This document shows positions 52,836 through 62,292 of a stretch of 64,000 nt of DNA, piece after piece; the stretch's first letter is position 1; each line of letters begins with the position of its first letter. This stretch comes from Gammaproteobacteria bacterium (GTDB taxonomy: Bacteria > Pseudomonadota > Gammaproteobacteria > Steroidobacterales > Steroidobacteraceae). The notes under the pieces were generated by a model. That model did no database searches. It saw only the letters and a program-made list of their open reading frames with translations, and was not told where the DNA came from. The stretch lies in contig JAQGOG010000112.1 of NCBI GenBank assembly GCA_028293765.1, positions 1-64,000 of the forward strand. Direction: 5' to 3'. Made by a program: the position numbers and the translations under genes.

Positions 52836-53593
52836 ATATCCACGCTATTCGCGCGATCTATACCTTCGAGCTGGCACGTACCTGGCGCACGGTCATGCAG
52901 AGCATTGCGTCCCCGGTAATTTCGACCTCGCTGTATTTCATCGTCTTCGGCGCGGCGATCGGCTCGCGCATGACCGCGGTCGACGGTGTGAGCTATGGCG
53001 CTTTCATCGTACCCGGACTTATCATGCTCTCCATCCTGACGGAGAGCATTTCCAACGCCTCCTTCGGCATCTACATGCCAAAGTTCTCCGGCACCATCTA
53101 CGAAGTGTTATCCGCGCCCATCTCGGTCTACGAGATCGTCCTCGGTTATGTCGGCGCCGCGGCCACCAAGTCGGTCATTCTGGGGACGATCATCCTGGCC
53201 ACCGCGCGGCTGTTCGTCGCTTTCTCGATCGTGCACCCGCTGTGGATGGTGGTCTTCCTGATCCTCACGTCGGTGACCTTCAGCTTCTTCGGATTCATCA
53301 TCGGCGTGTGGGCCGACGGCTGGGAGAAGCTGCAGACGGTGCCCATGCTGATCGTGACTCCGCTCACTTTTCTCGGCGGCAGCTTCTATTCCATCAGCAT
53401 GCTGCCGCCGGTATGGCAGAAGATCGCTTTGTTCAACCCTGTCGTCTACCTCATCAGCGCCTTCCGCTGGAGCTTCTACGGGATCTCGGACGTCAACGTC
53501 GTCATCAGCTTCGGCATGACGCTGGTTTTTCTCGCATTGTGCGTGGGCGCGGTCGGTTGGATTTTCCGTACCGGATACAAGCTCAAGACCTGA
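52832..53593 (+). CDS. ABC-2 type permease (YadH-like)
   Basis: A 253-residue inner-membrane permease with six hydrophobic segments. The stretches [59 protein letters not shown] and [17 protein letters not shown] are very close to YadH and the related NodJ/ABC-2 group. It forms the channel for the ATPase encoded just before it (ATGA overlap). The tannase relict follows after 11 bases. Confidence 0.93.
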   Translation: MNIHAIRAIYTFELARTWRTVMQSIASPVISTSLYFIVFGAAIGSRMTAVDGVSYGAFIVPGLIMLSILTESISNASFGIYMPKFSGTIYEVLSAPISVYEIVLGYVGAAATKSVILGTIILATARLFVAFSIVHPLWMVVFLILTSVTFSFFGFIIGVWADGWEKLQTVPMLIVTPLTFLGGSFYSISMLPPVWQKIALFNPVVYLISAFRWSFYGISDVNVVISFGMTLVFLALCVGAVGWIFRTGYKLKT

Positions 53594-53604
53594 GGGGACG
53601 CTTC

Positions 53605-53988
53605 ATGAAGAGCCGCAAGTCGCTCGCAATTGCCGCTCTCCTGCTAAACGCGGCGGCGATATCGGGCCTGTTGGCGCGGGCGGGCGAGTTTCCCGACGAC
53701 TACAACGCCGTCATCGCCGGCGCTCCGGTTTACAGCCTGCTCACCCAAACCAGCGGGCTCGTGCGCAACGAGGCCTTCGCCGCGCCCGGCGCCGGGCTGA
53801 GTGAGACGCAGATGACGCGACTCCACGAAGCTGCGCTCGGCGCGGTGGAGGCCGGCGAGGCGCCCGACACAGTCGTCGCGTCGCGAGAGGACGGCAAGCT
53901 CTCGCGCCCGCTCTGCGCTTATCCGACACTGGCCCGCTACAAAGGTCGCGGCGATCCGGCCGAGGCCGCCAACTTCGAGTGCAAATGA
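53605..53988 (+). pseudogene. Relict of a tannase/feruloyl esterase gene, still open
   Basis: A 127-codon frame with a signal peptide (about 1-26) and two stretches of the tannase/feruloyl esterase family: residues 27-60 (GEFPDDYNAVIAGAPVYSL), normally following the nucleophile elbow, and the C-terminal end (RPLCAYPTLARYKGRGDPAE, then ANFECK). Intact enzymes have about 500 residues; the catalytic Ser elbow and most of the barrel are missing, so it cannot be an active esterase. The frame is nevertheless open, has GAGGGG before its ATG, and its stop overlaps the pirin start (ATGA). Either it is a decaying gene that still helps translate its neighbour, or the shortened product has a new role. 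Confidence 0.75.
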
Positions 53989-54887
53989 TGTCAACGCTCG
54001 ACCTCGTAATCGCTCAACGCCGCCGCGATCTGGGCGGCTTTGAAGTCGGCAGGGTGTTGCCTTACCCGCAGCGGCGAATGGTGGGGCCCTTCATTTTTTT
54101 CGATCACCTGGGTCCGGAGACTTTTCCGGCCGGCATTGCGAAGAGCGTCGATGTGCGCCCACATCCGCACATCGGACTCTCCACGGTGACTTACCTGTTC
54201 GATGGCGAGATCATGCATCGTGACAGCGTCGGTTCCGAAGTGTCGATTCGCCCGGGCGAAGTGAACTGGATGGTTGCGGGCCGTGGCATTACGCACTCGG
54301 AGCGATTCGAGAAGGCCCGCGCGCACGGCGACACCGTGCACGGGATTCAGTCTTGGGTTGCCTTGCCCGGCGGCGACGAGGAGACCGATCCGGACTTCGC
54401 GCATTACGGACGAAACGATCTGCCGACCTTCGAGGATGGCGGCGTGTGGACACGACTGCTCGCCGGTGAGGCCTTCGGCATCAAATCCCCAGTCAAGACT
54501 CACTCGCCCTTGTTTTACCTGCATTGGACGTTGGCGGCGGGCGCCACGGCGCAACTCCCGGCCACTTATTCCGAGCGGGCGGCGTATGTAATCTCGGGGA
54601 TGGTCGAAGCGGCGGGACACAGTTTCGGGCCCGGCCAGATGCTCGTGTTTGCGAAAGGCGTGGACGCCGTGCTGAAGGCTACCGTTCCAACAGTCGTCAT
54701 GGCGTTGGGCGGCGAATCGGTCGGCGAACGCTACATCGACTGGAACTTCGTCTCATCGTCGCAAGACCGTATCGCGCAGGCGAAAGCCGATTGGCGTGCC
54801 GGCCGGTTGAAATTACCCGACTTCGACAATGCCGAGTTCATCCCGCTGCCCGCCAACCCTCCGCCGCCACCGACGCCGCCCATGTGA
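53985..54887 (+). CDS. Pirin family protein
   Basis: A 300-residue bicupin. The iron ligands of the N-terminal cupin are all present: His60 and His62 (RPHPHIGLSTVTYL), His104 and Glu106 (AGRGITHSERF). Some pirins have quercetin 2,3-dioxygenase activity, others are regulators; which applies is not clear. The C-terminus ends in a proline-rich tail (PPPPPTPPM) unlike most pirins. The ATG overlaps the preceding stop; a second ATG follows at once. Its own stop overlaps the transglutaminase GTG. Confidence 0.92.
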   Translation: MMSTLDLVIAQRRRDLGGFEVGRVLPYPQRRMVGPFIFFDHLGPETFPAGIAKSVDVRPHPHIGLSTVTYLFDGEIMHRDSVGSEVSIRPGEVNWMVAGRGITHSERFEKARAHGDTVHGIQSWVALPGGDEETDPDFAHYGRNDLPTFEDGGVWTRLLAGEAFGIKSPVKTHSPLFYLHWTLAAGATAQLPATYSERAAYVISGMVEAAGHSFGPGQMLVFAKGVDAVLKATVPTVVMALGGESVGERYIDWNFVSSSQDRIAQAKADWRAGRLKLPDFDNAEFIPLPANPPPPPTPPM

Positions 54888-55762
54888 CCGTTCTCAACGT
54901 CAGGCACAAGACAACCTACGTCTACGGGCGTCCGGTGGAGTTTGGCGAGCACCGCCTGATGTCCCGGCCGCGGGATAGTCATGATCTGCGGCTCCTGGAT
55001 ACGACGCTCGTAATAGAGCCGCCCGCGAGCGCATTACGCTGGATGCACGACGTCTTTGGCAACTCCATAGCGATCGCCACGTTCAACCAGGCGGCGCAGC
55101 AACTGGTCTTCGAATCTGGCTTTCGCGCGGAGCACTTTCCGGCCGGCCCGCGGGCTCTGGAAGTCGAGGCGTATGCCGCAAAGTTTCCGTTCAACTACTC
55201 GGCGGACGACGCGAGGGATCTGTCTCACACGAAGGATCGCCACTATCCGGATCCCGAGCACAAGATCGATACCTGGGCGAAGGCCGTCGTGGAGAGAACT
55301 CCCGGCGGCGGCACGCTCGATGTGCTCACGGCGATGACCGAGGGGATTAACGGGCAATTCAAGTACGAGGAGCGCGACGCGGTCGGCGTGCAGTCGCCAC
55401 TCGAGACACTCGAGTTGGGTAGCGGCAGTTGCAGGGACTTCGCCGTCTTCATGATGGAAGCCTCACGCAGCTTGGGCCTCGCCGCACGTTTCGTCTCGGG
55501 TTATCTCTACGACGAGCAGCTCATCGACGGTGGGGGCGGTCTCGTGGGCGGAGGGTCGACGCACGCCTGGGCGCAGGTATTCCTGCCGGGTGCGGGTTGG
55601 GTCGAGTTCGATCCCACGAATGCGCTGATCGGGGGCCGCAATCTGATCCGTGTCGCCGTCGCCCGCGACGCGTCGCAGGCGGCACCGCTCATGGGCAGCT
55701 ACAAGGGCGAGCCGACGGATTTCGTCTCGATGTCCGTCGAAGTGCAGGTCACGACGGAATAA
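54884..55762 (+). CDS. Transglutaminase-like cysteine protease family protein
   Basis: A 292-residue protein with the N-terminal beta domain found in bacterial transglutaminase-like proteins (LNVRHKTTYVYGRPVEFGEH) and a transglutaminase core: catalytic Cys183 in GSGSCRDFAVFM, His227 in STHAWAQVFLPG, and Asp243 in GWVEFDPTNAL. Bacterial members are generally proteases or amidases of unknown target, not cross-linkers. No signal peptide is visible. The GTG start overlaps the pirin stop (GTGA). Last gene of the coupled chain; a perfect hairpin follows. Confidence 0.9.
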   Translation: MTVLNVRHKTTYVYGRPVEFGEHRLMSRPRDSHDLRLLDTTLVIEPPASALRWMHDVFGNSIAIATFNQAAQQLVFESGFRAEHFPAGPRALEVEAYAAKFPFNYSADDARDLSHTKDRHYPDPEHKIDTWAKAVVERTPGGGTLDVLTAMTEGINGQFKYEERDAVGVQSPLETLELGSGSCRDFAVFMMEASRSLGLAARFVSGYLYDEQLIDGGGGLVGGGSTHAWAQVFLPGAGWVEFDPTNALIGGRNLIRVAVARDASQAAPLMGSYKGEPTDFVSMSVEVQVTTE

Positions 55763-55807
55763 CCGCCGGCACGCGCAAGGCGATTCCGGACTGCGCCCGA
55801 CTCGAGG

Positions 55808-55840
55808 ATCCGGGAGCGCCGTCCAACAGCGCTCCCGGAT
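55808..55840. terminator. Perfect 12-pair hairpin between convergent genes
   Basis: ATCCGGGAGCGC, nine-base loop, GCGCTCCCGGAT. It sits in the 87-base gap between the convergent transglutaminase-like and amidohydrolase genes. There is no U-tract on either side, but the stem strength and location suit a bidirectional end of transcription. Confidence 0.6.
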
Positions 55841-55849
55841 GCAGATCGT

Positions 55850-57211
55850 TCAGGGGTTGTACTCGAGCGCCTTACCGTCGCGCTTGTACACAACGCCCTC
55901 CTTCATGACGAAGCTCACCTGCTTCAACAGCCCGATGTCGGTGATGGGGTTGCCGCCGACCGCGACGATATCGGCGAACTTGCCGGCAGTGACACTGCCG
56001 AGATCCTTGTCGTGCTTGAGCAGCTCGGCGGCATGGACGGTCGCCGCCTGTATTGCGAAGAGCGGCGGCATTCCCGCCTGCACCATCAGCTCGAATTCGT
56101 GCGCATTCTGTCCGTGGGGATAGACGCCCGCATCGGTACCGAAGGCGATCTTCACGCCGGCCTTGTACGCACGTCCGGCGGTACCGAGAATGAGCGGTCC
56201 GATTGCTGCGGCCTTTGCTGCAACTTGCGGCGGATAAAATCCAGGAATGCTCGCTTTATGGGCGACGTAATCTCCCGCGATGATTGTCGGGACGTACCAG
56301 GTGCCGTGCTCCTTCATGAGCTTCATGTCCTGCGCGTCCATGAACGTACCGTGCTCGATAGAGTCGACTCCACCTAACACGGCACGCCGGATCGCTTCCG
56401 CTCCATGCGCGTGGGCGGCAACGGTAAAGCCGTAATCATGCGCCGTCGATACGACAGCCTTGATCTCTTCCAGCGTGAGCTGTGCGTTGTCGCCGCTCGA
56501 GCTCTGATCGAGCACTCCGCCGGAGGGCATGATCTTGATCAGGTCGTCGCCCTTCTTGTAGTGCATCCGAACTGCTTTGGCGGCGTCCTCCACGCTGTTG
56601 ATGATTCCCCGGTCCGCGCCGGGATCCCCCGCCAGATCGTCGCGATACCCGTCCGTCGGGTCAGCATGACCCCCCGTCGATCCGATGGGCACGCCAACCG
56701 TGAAAATACGCGGGCCGACTATCAAACCCGCATTGATCGCATTACGCAGAGCGACCGACTCGTTGGCCGCGTCACCTAGGTTACGCACGGTAGTGAAGCC
56801 CGCCAATAGCGTGCGTCGCGCGTAGATGGTGGAACGAACGACGTAGTCCGCCAGATTCCAGTGAAAGTTATCGACGTAGGCCGTCGGTCCGAATTCGCTC
56901 GTCAGGTGGGTATGGCTGTCGATGAGGCCAGGCAGGCACGTCTGGCCGGAGAGATCGATCAGCGTGGCCCCGGCGGGCGACCGCGAGCCTGCGACCACTT
57001 CGCGCACGCGCTTGCCCTCGATGATGACCGTGGTCTCTCCCAGCATCTTTCCGGCCGTAACGTCTAACAGGTGACCACAGTGAATCGCCGTCACAGCCCC
57101 CGCGGCGGAGCCGGGAGTCTCGGCCGCCAGAGCCGTGGAGGTGACGGCACCAGTCAGTACCGTCGTCAGTATGAGAATGGGCAAGCAGGGTCGAGCAGAT
57201 GTCCGATTCAA
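55850..57211 (-). CDS. Exported amidohydrolase (Xaa-Pro dipeptidase/imidazolonepropionase-like)
   Basis: A 453-residue metal-dependent hydrolase with a signal peptide (about 10-30, ending ALAA). The binuclear site is complete: His100-x-His102 (GLIDSHTHLT), bridging Lys226 (LIKIMPSGG), His267/269 (VAAHAHG), His287 (IEHGTF) and Asp360 (FGTDAG). This subgroup includes prolidases of carboxyl-terminal Arg/Lys dipeptides and organophosphate-active enzymes; the exact substrate is open. The start is TTG, supported by AGGAAG upstream. It follows the frameshifted autotransporter gene on the same strand with 72 bases between. Confidence 0.88.
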   Translation of the reverse strand: MNRTSARPCLPILILTTVLTGAVTSTALAAETPGSAAGAVTAIHCGHLLDVTAGKMLGETTVIIEGKRVREVVAGSRSPAGATLIDLSGQTCLPGLIDSHTHLTSEFGPTAYVDNFHWNLADYVVRSTIYARRTLLAGFTTVRNLGDAANESVALRNAINAGLIVGPRIFTVGVPIGSTGGHADPTDGYRDDLAGDPGADRGIINSVEDAAKAVRMHYKKGDDLIKIMPSGGVLDQSSSGDNAQLTLEEIKAVVSTAHDYGFTVAAHAHGAEAIRRAVLGGVDSIEHGTFMDAQDMKLMKEHGTWYVPTIIAGDYVAHKASIPGFYPPQVAAKAAAIGPLILGTAGRAYKAGVKIAFGTDAGVYPHGQNAHEFELMVQAGMPPLFAIQAATVHAAELLKHDKDLGSVTAGKFADIVAVGGNPITDIGLLKQVSFVMKEGVVYKRDGKALEYNP

Positions 57212-57283
57212 GTGTTTGCTTCCTATGAGAGGCCGAGTTGAATTTTTGTACGATATGAGAATGCTGCGGCGATTCGCGCTGGC

Positions 57284-59976
57284 TCAGAAGCGCGTCGCGA
57301 TCCTGACGCCCATCGATGTGTCATGCAGTTTCGTGAGCGCCAGTCCCGCCATCGCCTGATAGTCGATGAATGCGGCTATCCCGTAAGGGAATTGCGCGGA
57401 CAGTCCCGTAGACCAATTGAAATAATTCCTGTCGGGAGCGTCGGTGAGGATCGTAAAACCTGCCGCCGCATCCGCCGCGAAGCGCGCATTGATCGCGGCA
57501 GCCGTGCCCGCGAACTCGTGAACCGCCGAGGCTTGTGCGTGTGGGAGCAGCACTGCGTAGCGTGTATTGAGGGCATACGACACGTGTCCACCCGCTTTCA
57601 GGGTGAAGGACTCCCCGGTTTGATCGTCGAAGGACAGGTTGAGACCGTCGGCGCCCGATTCATCGAAGTGGCCGATATCGACTCTGGCATAACTGAAACC
57701 GACCAGCGGGCCGGCGAGCAGCCCGCCCCAGTGCCAGTCGTAGCCGCTGCTCGCGCTCACGGCCGTCTGGCGCCCGCTCGTGCTGGCGGTGGCCGTCCGA
57801 TCCACCGTCCCACCGACGGAGGTGACCACGCTGCTGGCAAAGAGGACATGCCGGCTCGAATCGTAATCGACCTTGCCGCGGCTGCCGATGAAGTCCAGGT
57901 ACCAGTTGCCCTTGTACCAGGAGCCATACACCGAAAGCGTAATGCTCTTGCTGTCGAGCCTGGCCTCCGGCGCCGCAAAGACGCTCTTCGCCTTTCCATA
58001 GCCAATGGCGCCGCCGGCGACCAGCGAGTCCGAGAAGCGGTAGTCCACGCCGACCGTGAGGCTTTTATCGCGCAGGTCGAACGCCGATACACGGTCGCTC
58101 GCCTGCCGGTCGCCCACCCGGAGGTCGCCGGTGACGAAAATGCCGAGGCGGTCATTGAGCAGCTCGCCGTCAGGACCACCGGCGGTGTCGGTATCACCGG
58201 CCCCGCCGCCGAAGGCTTTACTCGCCAGTGAAGCGAGTGACTGCAACGGCACCTCGGTATTGCCGGCCTGTACATGCAATCCAGACGCACTCGCGCCATG
58301 GCTACCACGACGCAGCTCCGTCAGGCGATCGCCGAGATTCTTGAATTGCGAGTCGGAGAAATCCAGGCCGATCCGCTGCATGCCAGTGATCTGCTTGCCG
58401 GAAAGCGCATCCAGCGCGGTCTGCAGGCCAGGTACGTCGGCCGCATTGACATGATCGCGGATCAGGGCGCGGCACTGCTGCAGAAGATCGGTCGGGTTGG
58501 CCGCGAGCGTCGCGCCAGCAACATACTGGCTGGTCAGGTCCGAGCAACTCTGCTCGATCGCCCGCGCGACCGACTTCTGATTCGCCGTGAGACCGGGAAT
58601 CGAGGACAAGGGATTAGGAACGTTGGCCGAATTAGTATCCGCGACAGTGACGGTGACGGACGTCCTCGTCACGGCTGCGCCCACTGGATCCGTCACGCTC
58701 AACGTGACCGTGTTCACACCGTCGCGCAGACGCAGTGTCGGCTTGTCCGTACCCGTTGCCGAATCGACAGCGATCGCCTGCCCCGATGCCACAGCCGTAG
58801 CTGTCCATGCAAAAGCCGACACTGGAATGGTTCGCCCGGACGTGCTCACCGTGGCGATGAACTGCACACGCTCGCCCGGGAGCCCGTCAGAATCGGCCAC
58901 GGAGCGGTTCCCCCCCGCGATCTGGAGCGCGACATTACCGTTAACCGTGATGGTGACGGACACCGGAGCGCTCGACTGCTGGCGGCTGTCAGTCACGACG
59001 AGCGACACCGTGTTAGCTCCATCGTTGAGAGTCAGCGAAGGCTTGGGGCCAGTCGCACTCGCTACAGCTGCGCCGTTGACGGACCACGAGTACGTCGTGA
59101 TCGTGGCATTTCCCTGTACCGAGCTACCGCTTCCATCCATGGCGACAAGCTCTCCCGGTTTACCGTCAGTATCGACGACGGTCCGGTTCCCGCCCGCGAT
59201 GACGGCCGTCGGTACCGGCGGCGATGCAACCGTAATGACAACGGACGTCGCAGCACTGACCTGAGTACCATCGTCGTTCACGAGCGACACCGTGTTGGCG
59301 CCATCGTTCAAACGGAATGTCGCCGTCGCCGTAGTGAGGGCGCTGGGCTGTCCATTGACGGTCCAGTGGTACGTCGTAATCAGGCAATTTGCTCCGCAGT
59401 CGCCAAAAGTGCTCTGCGTGCCGTCCACGAGTACCGTCTCTCCGGGGACGTCATCCGTGTCGGCTACGGCGCGGCTGCCTCCGGTGATCACCGCGACGTT
59501 GGGCACGATAACGTTGACATTGAAAGACGTTGCGAGACTCGCTGCGCCGAGTTGATCCGTGACGACGAGTGTCACTGTGTGATTGCCGTCGGCAAGATTG
59601 ACAGCAAGCGTCGGGTTCGCACTCGTCCCAGCCGTACTACCATCGACGTCCAGGCGTAGGAAGCGAGCGGCGACCCAGTTATCGGCGAAGGAGCGCTCTG
59701 CGAACCATCTAGCGTGACCGGCTCACCCGGCGCCTGGTTCGAGTCATAGATCACGCACGAGCCGTCGCAGAAATCATGACTATTCGCGCCGATGACGACC
59801 GCCGCGGAGGTTGGCGGATTTGCTGACGCCGCCCAGCCGATCGAGGGCACAGCGCACATCGCCAGCAATACAAAAAGAGCTGCGGCGCCGCTGGCCGGGT
59901 ATTGAGTGCGTTGCGCGGCCGCGCTGCTTCGGGGGCCGCACCCTGCCGAAAGGCGCCGTCCTGAATACGGTTTCAT
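57284..59976 (-). pseudogene. PKD-repeat autotransporter, split by a single-base frameshift
   Basis: A gene for about 900 residues in two frames. The first part (59976 to about 59648) has a signal peptide (AAALFVLLAMCAVPSIGWAA) and the start of a PKD-like repeat (GEPVTLDGSQSAPSPITGSP, then LASYAWT). Then the sense switches frame: reading one base over continues VDGSTAGTSANPTLAVNLAD, then GNHTVTLVVTDQ. The base appears to be missing between 59647 and 59648. Three more repeats follow, each opening with a GG-(N/S)-R-x-V-(V/A)-D-(T/S)-D-x-x-PGE motif, then a coiled linker and a C-terminal beta-barrel (LGIFVTGDLRVGDRQASDRV; LTVGVDYRFSDSLVAGG) ending in ...RIATRF, the usual outer-membrane last Phe. 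AGGGA precedes the ATG. Confidence 0.8.
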
Positions 59977-60108
59977 CCGTCGATCCCTGCCCCTGAGCCT
60001 TTTGATGACTGTTCTTTGCGCCCGCATCCTGAAAGGGGCATCGGCCACAGTCAATACTGGTTGCGGCGGTCGACGTTGACGAACGGGAGCAGATCGAAAG
60101 GTGGGCGC

Positions 60109-62292
60109 TCAGCGCGAAGCGGACAAGCGAGCGCTCAGTCCGGTGGCAAGGTCCGATTCGGCGAGCCCTCGGGGCCCGGTGAGGGCGGCGGCCGGCCTCA
60201 GCAAGCCTGCGAAGGCGGCGGCCGTCACAGCGGGACTCATCAGAAAGCCCTGCACGCTGTCGCAGCCTTCCGCCCGCAGGAACCGCAGTTGTTCCGCGGT
60301 GGCGACGCCTTCCGCCACGATCTTCAGATTCAGATTGTGGCCGAGCGCGATGATGGCCCGGACGATGGCGGCGTCGCCCGGATCGGTGCCGATATCGGCG
60401 ACGAACGAGCGATCGATCTTCAGCGTATCCAGCGGAAAGCGCTTCAGGTAGTTGAGCGAACAGTAGCCGGTACCGAAATCGTCCATGGCCAGCGCGAAGC
60501 CGAATTCCTTCAGCGCCAGCAGCGAGCGCCGGCCGGCCTCAGCGTCCCGCATCAACACGCCCTCGGTGAGCTCGAGCTCGAAGAGCGACGGCGGCAAGCG
60601 CGCCGCCTCCACCGTCTCGCTGATGCGGAACAGAATGTCCGGCCGCATGAATTCGCGGCCCGAGACATTCACCGCGATGGAGGGAACGTGCAGACCCTGG
60701 CTGCGCCACATGCCGAGATCCCGGCACACCTGCTGCAGGGTCCACCGCCCGATCTCGCCGATCAGGCCCGTCTCCTCGGCGACCGCTACGAAGTCGGCCG
60801 TCTGGATCTGGCCGCGGTCCGGATGAAACCAGCGCAGCAGCGCCTCCCCGCCCATCACCTTCAGACCGGAGGTCTCGTACTTCGGCTGGTAATGCACCTC
60901 GAGCTGCGAATTCTCGACGGCCCGGCGCAGCTCCATCTCGAGCGACAACCGCTTGAGGGCCCGGACGTTCAGCGTGTCGTTGTAGAAGCGGAACTGGTTG
61001 CGGCCGCTCGACTTCGCCTCGTACATCGCGCCATCGGCGTTCTTGAGAAGATTTTGCGCGTCGGCGCCATGTTCCGGGAATAGCGCGATACCGATGCTCG
61101 GCGTGACCACGAGCTCGTAGCCCCCCTGCAGAAACGGTGCCGCGAGAGCGGACAGAATACGCTCCGCCGCCTGCTCCGCGAGGTGCGTGCCCGGGTGCCC
61201 CGAGATCACGACTATGAACTCATCGCCGCCGACCCTTGCGAGTTGCCCACGAACTGTCCCCGCCGCGCTTTCGTCCGCGACGGACGCGTCGCTTCCGTTC
61301 AGATGGGCCAGCGCGCCGCGCAGCCTGTCGGCAACCTGTCGCAGGAGTGCGTCGCCCGTATCGTGCCCGAGCGTGTCGTTGATGCGTTTGAACTGGTCGA
61401 GGTCCACGTAGAGCAGCGCCACGCTACCCTGTTGAGTTCGTGCCTCCACCAGCGAGCGTGCGAGGTAATCGCCGATCCATTCACGATTGGGCAGGCCGGT
61501 GAGCGCATCGAAATAGGCGAGCCGCTGAATGTGCGCTTCCGTTTCCTTGCGCTCGGTGATGTCACGGACGATCGCGAGCACCTGGCCGTTGGCGTTGGGC
61601 AGATACCGGCATTCGAATTGCCGCTTCGTTTCTGCCGCCTGCTCGAGCGAGAATTCAAACTCCGCCGGCGCGCCGCGCAGCGCCGCCTCGAGACACTCCA
61701 TAGCACAACCCCGGGCATCTGCCGGAATGATGTCGAGAATGTGCTGCGCGGTTGGGCCGTACTGTACGGACGTGTCGATCAGCCCGTCGACACGATTGAA
61801 GCAGCGGTCGATCAGACCGTTGGTATTCACGAGGAACAGTCCGTCGGGTATTGCCTTCAGCAGCGCCGCGTTGTTCTGTTCGCTGACCTTCAAGTCCTCG
61901 ATGGTGCGTGCGCCGCGCAGCACATACCGAATGCGATGACCGAGCAGAGCCCAGTTCAGAGGCTTGACGACGAAGTCCGTCGCTCCCGCCTCGTAGGCGA
62001 GGTCGATCGAGGCCGGATCGTCCAGGCCGGTCACCATCACTATCGGCAGGTTAGCGCCACCCGGCAACACGCGGATGTTGGCACATGCCTGGTACCCGTT
62101 GCCGTCCGGCATTTCGACGTCGAGCAGGGCAATGTCAGGCATACGAAGCGCGCAAGCTGCTACAGCCGCGTCGCCACTGGCAACGGTCTGCACGACGAAC
62201 CCGGAAGCTCCCAGGGTTGCTCGGGCAATCTCCCGCAGGATGGCATCGTCGTCCGCCACAAGTATGCGAACGGCCGACTTCCCGGCGCTCAT
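60109..62292 (-). CDS. Response regulator with PAS, GGDEF and EAL domains
   Basis: A 727-residue cytoplasmic c-di-GMP protein. The receiver domain (1-125) has Asp58 (IALLDVEMPDG) and Lys110 (FVVKPL). A PAS domain follows (about 138-248, ending IVRDITERKE). The GGDEF domain (about 258-438) has an intact GGDEF (355-359) but no RxxD inhibition site just upstream. The EAL domain (about 445-700) has EAL (483-485), NVSGREF, ELELTEG, DDFGTGYCSL and KIDRSFV. Both activities could be present. The ATG overlaps the stop of the upstream kinase as ATGA, so the kinase is the likely phosphodonor. Confidence 0.93.
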   Translation of the reverse strand: MSAGKSAVRILVADDDAILREIARATLGASGFVVQTVASGDAAVAACALRMPDIALLDVEMPDGNGYQACANIRVLPGGANLPIVMVTGLDDPASIDLAYEAGATDFVVKPLNWALLGHRIRYVLRGARTIEDLKVSEQNNAALLKAIPDGLFLVNTNGLIDRCFNRVDGLIDTSVQYGPTAQHILDIIPADARGCAMECLEAALRGAPAEFEFSLEQAAETKRQFECRYLPNANGQVLAIVRDITERKETEAHIQRLAYFDALTGLPNREWIGDYLARSLVEARTQQGSVALLYVDLDQFKRINDTLGHDTGDALLRQVADRLRGALAHLNGSDASVADESAAGTVRGQLARVGGDEFIVVISGHPGTHLAEQAAERILSALAAPFLQGGYELVVTPSIGIALFPEHGADAQNLLKNADGAMYEAKSSGRNQFRFYNDTLNVRALKRLSLEMELRRAVENSQLEVHYQPKYETSGLKVMGGEALLRWFHPDRGQIQTADFVAVAEETGLIGEIGRWTLQQVCRDLGMWRSQGLHVPSIAVNVSGREFMRPDILFRISETVEAARLPPSLFELELTEGVLMRDAEAGRRSLLALKEFGFALAMDDFGTGYCSLNYLKRFPLDTLKIDRSFVADIGTDPGDAAIVRAIIALGHNLNLKIVAEGVATAEQLRFLRAEGCDSVQGFLMSPAVTAAAFAGLLRPAAALTGPRGLAESDLATGLSARLSASR

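Noticed and set aside
58274-59659. A 461-codon plus-strand open frame over the autotransporter gene
   Set aside because: Arg-rich shadow without family resemblance; the minus-strand repeats and barrel explain the sequence.
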